Part shown: piece after piece, positions 45,493 through 55,600 of the stretch | Numbering within the stretch: the first letter of the stretch is position 1 | How the letters are laid out: every line of letters starts with the position of its first letter | NCBI RefSeq assembly: GCF_013141915.1 | Contig: NZ_SROX01000013.1 | Location: 1 to 64,000 of the forward strand | DNA length: 64,000 bases | Reading direction: 5' to 3' | Source of the DNA: Cupriavidus necator | GTDB taxonomy: Bacteria > Pseudomonadota > Gammaproteobacteria > Burkholderiales > Burkholderiaceae | Made by a program: the position numbers and the translations under genes | The notes under the pieces: model-generated | What the model saw: only the letters and a program-made list of their open reading frames with translations | The model's database searches: none | What the model was told of the DNA's origin: nothing

Positions 45493-46491
45493 TCAGTCCA
45501 GCGAGATGTTGTTCGCCTTGATCACCTTGCCCCAGTGCGCGCGGTCGGCTTCGATATAGCGGTCGATCTCCGCCTGCGTGCGCGGCGGTTGCACCAGCAG
45601 CCCCAGCGCGCTGAAGGTGGCGCGGAACTGCGGGTCCTTCAGCACGTGGTCGGCGGCGGCCTGCAGCCGGGCGACCGCGTCGGGCGGCGTATGCGCGGGC
45701 ACGGCCAGGCCGAACCAGGTGGCGGCCCGGAAGTTGGGATAGCCGCTTTCGGCCACGGTCGGCACGTCGGGCAGCACCTCGAGACGGCTGCGCCCGGTGA
45801 CCGCCAGGGCCTTGAGCTTGCCCGCCTTGATATGCGGCAGCGAGGTGCTGACCACATCGACCATCAGCTGCACGTCGTTGGCCAGCAGCGCCGCCAGCGC
45901 CGGGGCGCTGCCGTTGTAGGGCACGTGCGTGACGGCAATGCCCAGCTCGGCCTTGAGCATTTCCGTGGCCAGCTGCAGCGCATTGCCCAGGCCTACCGAG
46001 GCATAGTTGAGCTTGCCGCCCTCGGCCTTGGCGTAGGCCGCGAACTCGCGGATATTGGCGGCCGGCACGCGGGTGTTGGTGACCACTACCAGCGGCGCCT
46101 CGGCGCCAACGTTGAAGATGCGGAAATCCTTGGGCGGATCGTAGTTGATCTTCTTGTACAGCATCGGGTTGAGCACCATGCTGCCGTTGGTCGCCAGCAC
46201 CATGGTGTAGCCATCGGCCGGCGCGCGCGCCACGCTGGTGGTGCCGATCATGGTGGCCGCGCCGGGGCGATTTTCCACCACCACGCTCTGGCCCAGCTGG
46301 CGCGACATCCCGTCGGCCAGCGCGCGGCCGAACTGGTCGGTCGAGCCGCCCGGCGTGTAGGGCACCACCAGCTTGATCGGGCGATCGGGAAAGGCCGCCT
46401 GCGCGGCCCCGCCCCAGATGGCCAGCGCACAGCCGGCGCCGGCCGCCATGGCGGCGAACCAGGCGCGCCGTTTGGTCGGTATGTTGTGCAT
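45493..46491 (-). CDS. Bug-family tripartite tricarboxylate-type binding protein
   Basis: This 332-residue periplasmic binding protein of the Bug (TctC) family belongs to a group greatly expanded in Burkholderiales. It has a signal peptide (MHNIPTKRRAWFAAMAAGAGCALAIWGGAAQA) and the family start FPDRPIKLVVPYTPGGSTD. VVENRPGAATMIGT, NYASVGLGNALQLATEML and ALAVTGRSRLEVLPDVPTVAESGYP also match. No TctA/TctB membrane genes are nearby. It follows the acyl-CoA ligase on the same strand, with a LysR regulator on the other side. The ligand is probably an organic acid that the ligase activates, by context only. Confidence 0.9.
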   Translation of the reverse strand: MHNIPTKRRAWFAAMAAGAGCALAIWGGAAQAAFPDRPIKLVVPYTPGGSTDQFGRALADGMSRQLGQSVVVENRPGAATMIGTTSVARAPADGYTMVLATNGSMVLNPMLYKKINYDPPKDFRIFNVGAEAPLVVVTNTRVPAANIREFAAYAKAEGGKLNYASVGLGNALQLATEMLKAELGIAVTHVPYNGSAPALAALLANDVQLMVDVVSTSLPHIKAGKLKALAVTGRSRLEVLPDVPTVAESGYPNFRAATWFGLAVPAHTPPDAVARLQAAADHVLKDPQFRATFSALGLLVQPPRTQAEIDRYIEADRAHWGKVIKANNISLD

Positions 46492-46542
46492 CGCGTCTCC
46501 TCCTGTCGTTATGGTTGTGATCCGTGCCGCCCGCCCGGGCGC

Positions 46543-48036
46543 TCAGACGCGGCGCTGGCGGCCTTCCCAGTATCGGTCCCGCAGCCGGCGCTTGGCGAGC
46601 TTGCCGGTTTCATCGCGCGGCAGCTGCGCCTCGACCACGATGCTGCGCGGCACCTTGAAGCCCGACAGCCGCTGGCGCAGCCAGTCGATCACTTCGGCCT
46701 CGCGGATCTCGACGTCCGGCATCGGCTGCACCATGGCCAGCAGGCGCTCGCCATACTCGTCGTCGGGAATGCCGAACACCACGCAGTCGGCCACGCCGGG
46801 GTAGCGCACCAGCTCGTGCTCGATCTCCGCCGGATAGATGTTCACGCCACCTGAAATCACCATGTCCGAGGCGCGGTCGCAGATGAACAGGTAGCCGTCG
46901 GCATCGACGTAGCCCATGTCGCCCAGCGTCACCAGTCCGTCGCGGTCGATGGCGGCGCGCGCGGCCTCGTTGTTGCGGTAGCTGAAGTCAGGGTAAGCCG
47001 GCTGGCGCACGTAGACCAGGCCGATTTCGCCCGGCGCGCACTCGCGCCCGTCCGGGTGCAGGATGCGCAGCTGGGCATCGTCGACCGGCTTGCCGGCGGT
47101 GCCGGGGCGCGCGGCGGCGTCGGCCGGGGTCGCCACCGTGATCATGCCCGCTTCGCTGGAGGCATAGGTTTCATGGATCACCGGGCCCAGCCATTCCAGC
47201 ATCGCGCGCTTGACCTCGGGCGCGCACGGCGACCCGGTCGAGGCAACGAAGCGGATCGAGGACAGGTCGTACCTGGCCCGCACCTCGGGCGGCAGCTTGA
47301 GCAGGCGCACGTACATGATGGGCACCAGGTAGAGCACGTCGATGCGGTGTTTTTCCACCAGCGCCAGCACCTGCTCGGGGTCGAAGCGCGGCGTCAGCAC
47401 CAGGCGCTCTGCCATCTGCAGCGCGTTCTGGATAAACGAGCCCGGCGCGCTGTGGTACAGCGGCGCCGACATCAGCGCGCGGCAGCCGGGCTCGAGGCCG
47501 TAGGTCTGCCGCACCACCGAGCGCATGCGCGCAAGCTGTTCCTCCAGCCGGTCCAGCGGCAGCGGCTGGCGCACCACGCCCTTGGGCCGGCCGGTGGTGC
47601 CGGAGGTGTAGGCCATATGGCCGCGCGGCGCCACGCGCGGGCCGTCGTAGGCGGGCTGCTGCGCAAGCCAGGCTTCATATTCGGTCGCGCCATCGGCGCC
47701 GCCGCCCACCGACAGCACCGCCATGCCGGGCGGGATGGCGTCGCGCACCGCGGGCAGCAGGTCGTCCTGCACCAGCAGCACCTTCGAACCGCTGTCGGTC
47801 AGCAGGAAACGCACTTCCTCTGCGGTGAAGTGCCAGTTGATCGGACAGTAATAGCAGCCGGCGATGCGGCAGGCATGGACCACGTCGGCATACACGGGAT
47901 CGTTGCGCAGCAGGACCGCGACCACGTCGCCCTCCTGCACGCCGAGCGCGCGCAGGCCGCCGGCCAGCCGGGCGCCGCGCGCCAGCAGGACCTCGCCGCT
48001 GCGGTGCAGGTCTTCATACCAAAGGTCCGTGGCCAT
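46543..48036 (-). CDS. AMP-dependent acyl/aryl-CoA ligase
   Basis: This 497-residue adenylate-forming enzyme activates a carboxylic acid with ATP and CoA. The P-loop YTSGTTGRPKG lies near residue 145, followed by the A5 motif region (HETYASSEAGMI), and the C-terminal hinge GDMGYVDADGYLFICDRASDMVISGGVNIYPAEIE near 380. RDETGKLAKRRL holds the catalytic lysine. The substrate cannot be read from the motifs; fatty or aromatic acids are possible. It is divergent from a LysR regulator and shares a strand with a Bug binding protein, suggesting an uptake-and-activation locus. Confidence 0.9.
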   Translation of the reverse strand: MATDLWYEDLHRSGEVLLARGARLAGGLRALGVQEGDVVAVLLRNDPVYADVVHACRIAGCYYCPINWHFTAEEVRFLLTDSGSKVLLVQDDLLPAVRDAIPPGMAVLSVGGGADGATEYEAWLAQQPAYDGPRVAPRGHMAYTSGTTGRPKGVVRQPLPLDRLEEQLARMRSVVRQTYGLEPGCRALMSAPLYHSAPGSFIQNALQMAERLVLTPRFDPEQVLALVEKHRIDVLYLVPIMYVRLLKLPPEVRARYDLSSIRFVASTGSPCAPEVKRAMLEWLGPVIHETYASSEAGMITVATPADAAARPGTAGKPVDDAQLRILHPDGRECAPGEIGLVYVRQPAYPDFSYRNNEAARAAIDRDGLVTLGDMGYVDADGYLFICDRASDMVISGGVNIYPAEIEHELVRYPGVADCVVFGIPDDEYGERLLAMVQPMPDVEIREAEVIDWLRQRLSGFKVPRSIVVEAQLPRDETGKLAKRRLRDRYWEGRQRRV

Positions 48037-48158
48037 CCGCTGTCTCCTTGCTTGGTTCGGTCAGTCGACCACTGTATCGGCGTAGCCACACATCGACAAT
48101 CAGGCGAGGTGGAATCACAATGTTGCCCCAGACGTGACAATCCTGCAGGCAATCCCCG

Positions 48159-49067
48159 ATGGACCTCAACCTGATCCAGGCCTTCGTCGACATCGTCGAT
48201 GCAGGCACCCTTGCCGAAGCCGGGCGGCGGCGCGGCGTGACGCGTTCGCAGGTCAGCCGCCAGCTGCGCGAGCTGGAGCACCAGGCCGGCGCACAGTTGC
48301 TGCGCCGGACCACGCGCCGGCTGGAGCTGACCGAGCCCGGCCAGGCGCTGTACCAGCACGGCGTGCGCATCCTGCAGGAAGTGGCCTCGGCGCAGGCCGA
48401 GATCGACAGCCTCGGCCGGACCCTGCGCGGCCATGTGCGGGTGAGCGTGCCGACCGGGCTGGGCGACGCCTATCTCGCGCCGATGCTGCTGCAGTTCGCG
48501 CAGAAGCATCCCGGCATTACGCTGCGGGTGTTCTTTGCCAACCGCGTCAACGACCTGATCGCGGCCGAGATCGACGTGGCGCTGAAGGTCACCTCGGCGC
48601 CGCCGCTGGACCACGTGGCGCGTGAAATCTGCGATATCCGCTGGCAACTGTATGCCTCGCCGCAGTACCTGGCCCGCATCCCGCCGGTACAGGTGCCGCC
48701 GGACCTGGCCGGCTGCAGCTTCCTGTGCCCGCCCTACCCGCCGCGGCAGTTCCCGCTGTCGCTGTACCGCGACGGCCAGCGCGTGGACGTGGCGCTGACG
48801 CCCACGCTGCAGTCCGAGCACTTCCTGTTCCTGGCGCGCGCGGTGCGCGAAGGCCATGGCATCGGCATGCTGCCGGTCTATATCGGCTGGGAAGAAGTGC
48901 GCGCCGGCTATCTGGTGCCGGTGCTGCCGGACTGGCGCCCGGAGGGCCTGGGCAACAAGCTGTTCATCATCACCACGCCCAACCTGCACCCGTCGATGGC
49001 GACGCGCGCCCTGATCGGGTTCCTCCGGGAGGAACTGGAAAAGCTCGAGGTCTTCCGGGAGGCGTGA
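48159..49067 (+). CDS. LysR-family transcriptional regulator
   Basis: This 302-residue LysR regulator has an N-terminal helix-turn-helix (LIQAFVDIVDAGTLAEAGRRRGVTRSQVSRQLRELE, about 5-40) and a C-terminal effector domain from about residue 90. It is read divergently from the acyl-CoA ligase and Bug gene across 122 bp, so it probably controls them in response to their substrate. Its own operator is expected in that gap, but I could not pick out a clear T-N11-A site. Confidence 0.92.
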   Translation: MDLNLIQAFVDIVDAGTLAEAGRRRGVTRSQVSRQLRELEHQAGAQLLRRTTRRLELTEPGQALYQHGVRILQEVASAQAEIDSLGRTLRGHVRVSVPTGLGDAYLAPMLLQFAQKHPGITLRVFFANRVNDLIAAEIDVALKVTSAPPLDHVAREICDIRWQLYASPQYLARIPPVQVPPDLAGCSFLCPPYPPRQFPLSLYRDGQRVDVALTPTLQSEHFLFLARAVREGHGIGMLPVYIGWEEVRAGYLVPVLPDWRPEGLGNKLFIITTPNLHPSMATRALIGFLREELEKLEVFREA

Positions 49068-49143
49068 AGTAACCGCCACCGCTGGCCGGAGACCGCACGC
49101 TTTCGGACCCGGGAAGGCCGGCGCGTCCTGCACACTTTCAATT

Positions 49144-49170
49144 TGCAAGCTATGCTGCAGCCAGCTTGCA
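49144..49170. promoter_or_regulatory. perfect palindrome, candidate HxlR operator
   Basis: TGCAAGCT (49144-49151) and AGCTTGCA (49163-49170) form a perfect 8-bp inverted repeat with an 11-bp spacer (atgctgcagcc), ending 34 bp before the HxlR start. HxlR-family regulators bind as dimers to such palindromes and commonly control the adjacent gene and themselves. The palindrome is seen; the regulator-operator link is inferred. Confidence 0.6.
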
Positions 49171-49204
49171 CATTAAAAGCAGGCAACCGACAACGGCGGA
49201 GACC

Positions 49205-49720
49205 ATGCCCCCTACCGATTTCACCGCGATGCCCTGCCCCGTGGCCCGTTCAATGGCCGTGCTGGGCGAACGCTGGGCCATCCTCGTGCTGCGCGAGGCC
49301 TTCTATGGCAGCACGCGTTTCGACGAGTTCGAACGCAACCTGGGCATCGCCCCCAATATCCTGAGCGCGCGCCTGAAGACGCTGGTGGCGCACGGGCTGC
49401 TGGCGCGCGTCATGCCCGAGGGCGGGCCCCGCCATATCTACCAGCTGACCGACAAGGGCCGCGACTTCTTTCCGGCCTATGTGGCGCTCAAGGCATGGGC
49501 CGACCGCTGGATGACCGATGACAAGGGGCCGCTGACGCTGCTGCAGGACCGCCGCACCGGCACCGAGATCGCCGAGCCCGCGCTGACGCGCGCCGACGGC
49601 AGCGCGATCACGCTGGACGACGTGCGCGTGCTGCCGGGCCCGGGGGCCGGACGCTTCCTGCGCCGCCGCTTCGGCGACGCCGAGGCCGCGGCGGGCGGGC
49701 CGGTGACCGGCCATGACTGA
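49205..49720 (+). CDS. HxlR-family transcriptional regulator
   Basis: This 171-residue winged-helix regulator of the HxlR (MarR-related) family has its DNA-binding domain at about 11-100: CPVARSMAVLGERWAILVLREAF, RFDEFERNLGIAPNILSARLKTLVAHGLL, and YQLTDKGRDFFPAYVAL. Cys11, just before the first helix, is the position of the redox- or aldehyde-sensing cysteine in some HxlR proteins. The ATG at 49205 has cggagacc upstream; an in-frame TTG 39 bases earlier lies in the palindrome and is unlikely. It overlaps the MATE gene by 8 bp. Confidence 0.9.
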   Translation: MPPTDFTAMPCPVARSMAVLGERWAILVLREAFYGSTRFDEFERNLGIAPNILSARLKTLVAHGLLARVMPEGGPRHIYQLTDKGRDFFPAYVALKAWADRWMTDDKGPLTLLQDRRTGTEIAEPALTRADGSAITLDDVRVLPGPGAGRFLRRRFGDAEAAAGGPVTGHD

Positions 49721-51071
49721 CACGCGCGCATTGCCTGCGGGCACGCTGCCGGCCGACGCGGTGCCGGCTACCGAAATCGCCCGCCGCATCGGCAAGCTGG
49801 CCGGGCCCACCGCGCTGATTGCGGTGCTGCAGGCGGCCGCGCAGCTGATCGAAACCTGGCTGGCGGCGCGCCAGGGCACGGCGGCGCTGGCCGGCTGGGC
49901 GGTGGTGCTGCCTTTCGCGCTGCTGCTGCAGCAGATGTCGACCGGCGCCATGGGCGGCGGCGTGGTGGCGGCCATCGCGCGGGCGCTGGGTGCCGGCAAG
50001 CGCGACGATGCCTCGGCGCTGGTGGCGCATGCGCTGTGGATCGCGGTGGTCGCCGGCTTGGCGTTTGCCGTGGTGCTGGCGGGCTTTCCGCGCGCGGTGC
50101 TAGGCGCGGTGGCTGGCGCCACCGCCGCCGAGGCCGCCGCCACCTATGCGATCTGGCTGTTCGGCGCGGGCGCCATCCCGGCGTGGCTGGCCAACACGCT
50201 GGCGTCGGTGCTGCGCGGCGGCGGCCGCCATGCGCTGGCGGCACGCGTGCTGGCGCTGATGTGGGTGGCGTTCCCGGTGCTGTCGTGGCTGCTGGCCGAG
50301 CCCGCCGGCATGGGCCTGGCCGGCATCGGCGCGGCGCTGGCGGCGGTATCGTGGGCCGCGGCGCTGGCCATGGCGGTGGTGGTGGCGCGTGGCGGCGCGG
50401 GCTTCGTGCCGGTGCTGCGGGTGCGGCTGTCGCGGCCGCTGTTCGCGCGCATCCTGTCGGTGGGCCTGGTGGCGTGCGCGCTGGCCTCGGTCGCCAACCT
50501 GACCACCATCCTGGTCACCGCGCAACTGCGCCACCATGGCACCGCCGCGGTGGCCGCCTACGGTATCTCGGCGCGGCTGGAATTCCTGATGATCCCGCTG
50601 GCCTTCGGCGTGGGCTCGGCGCTGACGGCGCTGGTAGGCCGCGCCGTGGGCGCCGGCGACTGGCACACCGCGCGCCGCACGGCGTGGGTGGGGGCATTGC
50701 TGGCACTGGCCATCGCCGGCAGCGCGGGCGCCGCCGTCGGCCTGGCGCCGGTGCGCTTTGCCAGCCTGTTCACCCACGATCCCGAAGTTATTGCCATCGC
50801 CGCGCGCGCGCTGTCATGGGTGGGGCCGGCATTCGGCGGCTTCGGGCTCGGCATGGCGTTGTATTTCGCCTCGATGGGCGCGGGCCGCATGCGCTGGCCG
50901 GTGGCGGCCGGGTTATGCCGGATCGCGCTGGCCGCCGGCGGCGGCTGGCTGCTGGCCAATGTGTTCGGCATGGGCCTCGACGGGCATTTCCTGGGCGTGG
51001 CGCTGGGAATCTCGGCCTATGGCGTGGTCACGGCGCTGGGGGTCAGGCAGGGGGAGTGGTCGGCACGGTAA
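49713..51071 (+). CDS. MATE-family efflux transporter
   Basis: This 452-residue inner-membrane protein has about twelve helices in two MatE halves, roughly residues 20-185 and 245-400. The N-terminal half contains the IETWLAARQGTAALAGWAVVLPF segment and the C-terminal half FGVGSALTALVGRAVGAGD. MATE exporters pump drugs or metabolites out against sodium or proton influx. It overlaps the HxlR regulator by 8 bp, so the two are co-translated and the regulator probably senses a substrate of the pump. It is convergent with the RND outer-membrane gene, and a REP-like repeat lies between them. Confidence 0.88.
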   Translation: MTDTRALPAGTLPADAVPATEIARRIGKLAGPTALIAVLQAAAQLIETWLAARQGTAALAGWAVVLPFALLLQQMSTGAMGGGVVAAIARALGAGKRDDASALVAHALWIAVVAGLAFAVVLAGFPRAVLGAVAGATAAEAAATYAIWLFGAGAIPAWLANTLASVLRGGGRHALAARVLALMWVAFPVLSWLLAEPAGMGLAGIGAALAAVSWAAALAMAVVVARGGAGFVPVLRVRLSRPLFARILSVGLVACALASVANLTTILVTAQLRHHGTAAVAAYGISARLEFLMIPLAFGVGSALTALVGRAVGAGDWHTARRTAWVGALLALAIAGSAGAAVGLAPVRFASLFTHDPEVIAIAARALSWVGPAFGGFGLGMALYFASMGAGRMRWPVAAGLCRIALAAGGGWLLANVFGMGLDGHFLGVALGISAYGVVTALGVRQGEWSAR

Positions 51072-51094
51072 CGCGCTGCAACAGCGGTGGCTTG

Positions 51095-51124
51095 CTCCCC
51101 TCTCCCGCCCGCGGGAGAGGGGAG
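51095..51124. repeat. REP-like palindrome, copy 4
   Basis: A perfect 14-bp-arm inverted repeat (ctcccctctcccgc / gcgggagaggggag, 2-base centre) lies between the convergent MATE and RND outer-membrane genes. It is the same family as copies at 6498, 14548 and 19682 and shares the ttgctcccct flank. Confidence 0.75.
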
Positions 51125-51184
51125 CGTATGTGTGAGGTGATGGCCAGTTCCGACTGCAGCGGTGCGTACAAGTAAAACTATCCG

Positions 51185-52633
51185 CTACTGCCTCAACACC
51201 TTCGCATCCCCCTGCATCCCGGCGTCGCGCACATCCTGCGGCACCGACGGCCAGCCGCCGCCGAGCGACTTGTACAACGCCGCCGTGCCGGTCAACACGT
51301 CCACCTGCCCCTGCACCGTCGACAGTTGCGTGGCGAACAGCTTCTCCTGCGCCGTGGTCACCTCCAGGTAGCTGGAATAGCCGCCCTCGTAGCGCGCGCT
51401 CGACTGGTCGGCATAGACCACCAGGCTCTTCTCCTGCTGGCGCAGGCTGACCAGGCGGTTGCGCGTCTCGATGCCGTTGGACAGCGCACTGTTGACGTCG
51501 GCCAGCGCCGCCAGCACGGTGCCCTGGTAGGCCAGCATGGCCTGGTCGCGCTGCGCCGAGGCGGTCTGGACCTGGCCGCGGATGGCGCCGCCCTGGAAGA
51601 TCGGCTGGGTCAGGCCCGCGCCGAACCCCCATACCTGCGAGGCGCTGTGCCACAGCCCCGCCGGCGAACTGGCGATGGCGCCGAACAGGCCGCTCAGGTT
51701 GACGGCCGGCAGGTAGAGAGCCTGTGCCGCGCCCAGTTGCGCGTTGGCGGCGATGGCGGTTTGCTCGGCCTGCAGCACGTCGGGCCGGCGCGACAGCAGC
51801 GCGGCCGGCAGGTCCGCACCCACCGGCGGCGGCTGCAGTTCATTGACCGGCTTGCCGCGCTCGATTGGCCCGGGTTCGCGGCCCAGCAGCACCGACAGCG
51901 CGTTCTCGGTCTGCGCGATGCCGCTGCGCAGCACCGGGATCGTCGCCTCGGTCACGTAAAAATCGTTCTCGGCCTGCGACAGCTCAACCTGCGAGATGAC
52001 CCCGCCTTCATAGCGCTGCCGGAAGATATCCAGCCCAGCCCCGCGCGCCTTCAGCGTCTGCTGCGCGATCTCCAGCTGCGCGTCCAGCCCGCGCAGCGTG
52101 GCATAGCCCTGCACCACCGATGCCGCCAGTGACAGCACCACGCCACGGCGCGCATACTCGGCGTTCCACAGGCTGGCCTCGGCGGATTCCGCCTGGCGCC
52201 GGATGCGGCCCCACAGGTCGATCTCCCAGCTGGCATTGGCGAGCAGCTGGTAGGAGTTGCGCGGGCCATCGAGCGACGCGAACGGCGTGCCATTGAAGGT
52301 GCCGGCGCGCTGGCGCGTGGCCGCCGCCGACAGGTTCACCTGCGGGAAGAATCCCGAGCGCACCACCATCAGCTGGCCGCGGAACTCATCGATGCGGGCC
52401 GCGGCGATGCGCACATCGTAGCTGTTGCGCAGCGCGGTCTCGACCAGCGTGTTCAGCACCGGGTCGCCGAAGCTGTCCCACCAGGCGCTGTCCGCGGCCA
52501 CGGACAGCACCCCGGTATCGATGCGGTACTGCGCCGGCTCGGGCGCGGCCGGGCGCTCGTAGTTGGGGCCGATGGCGCAGCCGCCCAGCGCCGCGGCCAG
52601 GCAGGCGCCGGCCAGCCGGTGGCGTGCGCTCAT
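51185..52633 (-). CDS. RND efflux outer-membrane factor lipoprotein (NodT/OprM type)
   Basis: This 482-residue TolC-like channel takes drugs from the RND pump across the outer membrane. It has a lipoprotein signal with ALGGC (cysteine 19), followed by AIGPNYERPAAPEPAQYR, typical of OprM/NodT proteins. Two outer_efflux domains follow, with internal repeats such as NASWEIDLWGRIRRQAESAEA and QPIFQGGAIRGQVQTASAQRDQ. The start at 52633 overlaps the pump gene by 4 bp. It is the last gene of the efflux operon. Confidence 0.93.
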   Translation of the reverse strand: MSARHRLAGACLAAALGGCAIGPNYERPAAPEPAQYRIDTGVLSVAADSAWWDSFGDPVLNTLVETALRNSYDVRIAAARIDEFRGQLMVVRSGFFPQVNLSAAATRQRAGTFNGTPFASLDGPRNSYQLLANASWEIDLWGRIRRQAESAEASLWNAEYARRGVVLSLAASVVQGYATLRGLDAQLEIAQQTLKARGAGLDIFRQRYEGGVISQVELSQAENDFYVTEATIPVLRSGIAQTENALSVLLGREPGPIERGKPVNELQPPPVGADLPAALLSRRPDVLQAEQTAIAANAQLGAAQALYLPAVNLSGLFGAIASSPAGLWHSASQVWGFGAGLTQPIFQGGAIRGQVQTASAQRDQAMLAYQGTVLAALADVNSALSNGIETRNRLVSLRQQEKSLVVYADQSSARYEGGYSSYLEVTTAQEKLFATQLSTVQGQVDVLTGTAALYKSLGGGWPSVPQDVRDAGMQGDAKVLRQ

Positions 52634-55600
52634 GACGGTTCTCCGGCCGGTGGCGTGGTGGGCGCGGCCTCGACCTTGGGCTTCGGCTTGCGCTCGGACA
52701 TCACCTCCAGCCCCCAGAAGAACATCGGGATGAAGAACAGCGCAATCACCGTGGCGCCGAGCATCCCGCCGATCACGCCGGTGCCCAGCGACTGTCGGCT
52801 GGCCGCCGACGCGCCGCTTGCGATCGCCAGCGGCACGCAGCCGAGGATAAAGGCGAGCGAGGTCATGATGATCGGGCGCAGGCGCAGCTTGGCCGCATGC
52901 AAGGCGGCATCGTAGGCACTGAGGCCTTCCTTGTGCCGGATTTCCACCGCGAACTCGAAGATCAGGATGGCATTCTTCGCCGCCAACGCAATCAGCACCG
53001 TCAGCCCGATCTGGAAGTAGACGTCGTTCTGCATGCCGCGCAACAGGATGGCAACCAGTGCACCGAACAGCGCGAACGGTACCGCCAGCAGGACACCGAA
53101 TGGCAGCGACCATTTTTCGTACTGAGCCGCGAGGATCAGGAACACCATCAGCAAGGCAAAGGCAAAGACCATCGCTGCGGTCGATCCGGCGGTCTTCTCC
53201 TCGTACGCCTGTCCGCTCCAGGCGAAACTGTAGCCCTGGCCAAGCACTTCCCGCGCCACGTCCTCCATGGCCGCAAGCGCCTGCCCAGAGCTGTAGCCCG
53301 GCGCGGCATCGCCCATGATCTTTGCGGCCGGGAAATTGTTGAAGCGGGTCATGATATCGGCGCCAGGGACGTACCGGGATGTCGTCACCGCCTTGATCGG
53401 CACCATTTCGCCAGTGCGGTTGCGCACGTAGACCTTGTCGAGATCCTCCGGACGCGAGCGGTAGTCGGCCTCGGCCTGCAGGATCACCTGGAACAGCCGG
53501 CTGTTCTTCGGGAACTGGCTGACGAAGAGCGAACCAAACATGGTCTGCAGCGCGGAATAGACCTGCTCGACGGGCACGCCCTGGGTTTCGGAGCGTTCGC
53601 GATCCACCTCCACCAGCAACTGGCGCGAGCGCGTGTTGATGGTGGAATTTATCCCGGTCAGCTCTGGCCGCTGCCGCGCCTTGGCGATAAAGGCATGCAC
53701 CCGCTCCTCCAGCTGCTGGTAGGTGCCGTCCGCCGTGCTCTGGAGCCAGAACTCAAAACCACCGGTGGTTCCCAGGCCCGGGATCGAGGGCGGGTTGATC
53801 GGAATGCTTACACCGTCCTGGTAGCCTGCAAACTCCTTCTTCGCCTTGGCGATCAGATCCGCCGCGCTCTCGCCTTCCTTGCGGTCATGGAAGCCCTTCA
53901 GCGTGATGAACAAGGTGGAAGCATTGGCCTTGTTCTGCGAATCGATCAGGCTGTACCCGTCCACGGACGCCACAGAGCTGACGCCGGGCTGCTTGGCGTA
54001 CCAGGCCTCGGCACGGGAGGAGAGATTGCCGGTGCGGTCCAGGCTGGCCGCATCCGGCATCACCACGGCACCGAACAGATAGCCCTGGTCCTCCACCGGC
54101 AGGAACGACGACGGTATCCGCACGAACATCAGCACGCTCACCCCGATCATGACAAGGATGATGACGATGGAAATCACCGTCCGCCTGATCACGACCTGCA
54201 GCGACTTGTCGTACCCCTGGATCAGGCGATCGAACGAATTATTGAACCACTGGAAGAAGCGGTTCTTCTTGTGCTCGCCAGGCTTGAGCAGGATTGCCGC
54301 AAGCGCTGGCGACAGTGTCAGCGCCACCACCCCGGACAGCACCACCGACACCGCGATGGTGACGGCAAACTGCTTGTAGAGCTGGCCGGTAATGCCTGAC
54401 AGGAACGCCACCGGGATGAACACCGCCAGGAGCACCAGCACGATCGCAACCACGGGGCCGCTCACCTCGTCCATGGCACGCTTGGCCGCCTCCTTTGGTG
54501 GCAACTTGAACTCAACCATATTGCGCTCGACGTTCTCTATCACCACGATCGCGTCGTCAACCACAATGCCGATGGCCAGCACCATCCCGAACAAGGTCAG
54601 CATGTTGACCGAGAAGCCGAACATGCTCATGCCGACGAAGGCGCCGATGATCGACACCGGCACGGCAAGGATCGGCACGATGGTTGCGCGCAGGCTCTGC
54701 AGGAAGAGGTAGACGACCAGAATCACGAGGATCACCGCATCGCGCAGCGTGTGCACCACCTCGTTGATCGATTCGTTCACAAACTCGGTGGTGTCGAGCG
54801 CGACCTCATATTCCAGCCCCGGCGGGAACGACTTCTTCAGTTCCGCCAGCGTGCTGCGCACCTGCTTGGCCACGTCCAGCGCATTGGCGCCCGGCTGCTG
54901 GTAGACCGCCAGCAGCGTGGCGGTCTTGCCCTTGTAGCGGCTGCGCAGCGAATAGTCCTTGACGCCGAGTTCGGCCCTGCCGATGTCCTTGAGCCGCACC
55001 AGCGCGGCGTCGCCCGACTGCGCGCGCAGGATCATGTTCTCGAACTCGGCGGGCTCGGTCATCTGGCCCTTGGTCGCAATCGGGAACGTCTGCAGGACGG
55101 GATCCGTGGTCGGCGACTGTCCGATACGGCCGGCCGAGAACTGCTGGTTCTGCGCGCTGACAGCGTTCTTGACGTCTTCCGTGGTTATGCCCAGCGATGC
55201 CATCCGGTCTGGCCGCAGCCAGAGCCGCATGGCGTAGTCCGGATTGCCGAAGATCGCCGACTGGTTGGCCCCGGGAATGCGCTTGAGCGCATCCAGCACA
55301 TAGATGTTGGCGTAGTTGCCGACAAAGGTCTGGTCGTAGCTGTTGTCCGGCGAAAAAATGGCAATCACCATCATGAACGCGGAAGAACGCTTCTGTACGG
55401 AAACGCCCTGGGCCGTGACAGCTTCAGGCAGGGTCGGCAGCGCCAGGTTGACCCGGTTCTGCACATCTACCTGCGCCAGTTGCGGATCGGTCCCGATCTC
55501 GAAATACACCGTCAAGGTCATGTCACCCGTCGAGGAACTCGTCGAGTTCATGTACATCATCCGGTCCGCGCCGTTGACCTGCTGCTCGATCGGCGCCGCG

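Noticed and set aside
43954..46854. Very long plus-strand open frame (966 codons)
   Set aside because: It runs antisense to the ClC, Bug and part of the acyl-CoA ligase genes. Its translation is Arg/His/Gln-rich with no domain, the usual shadow of high-GC genes.
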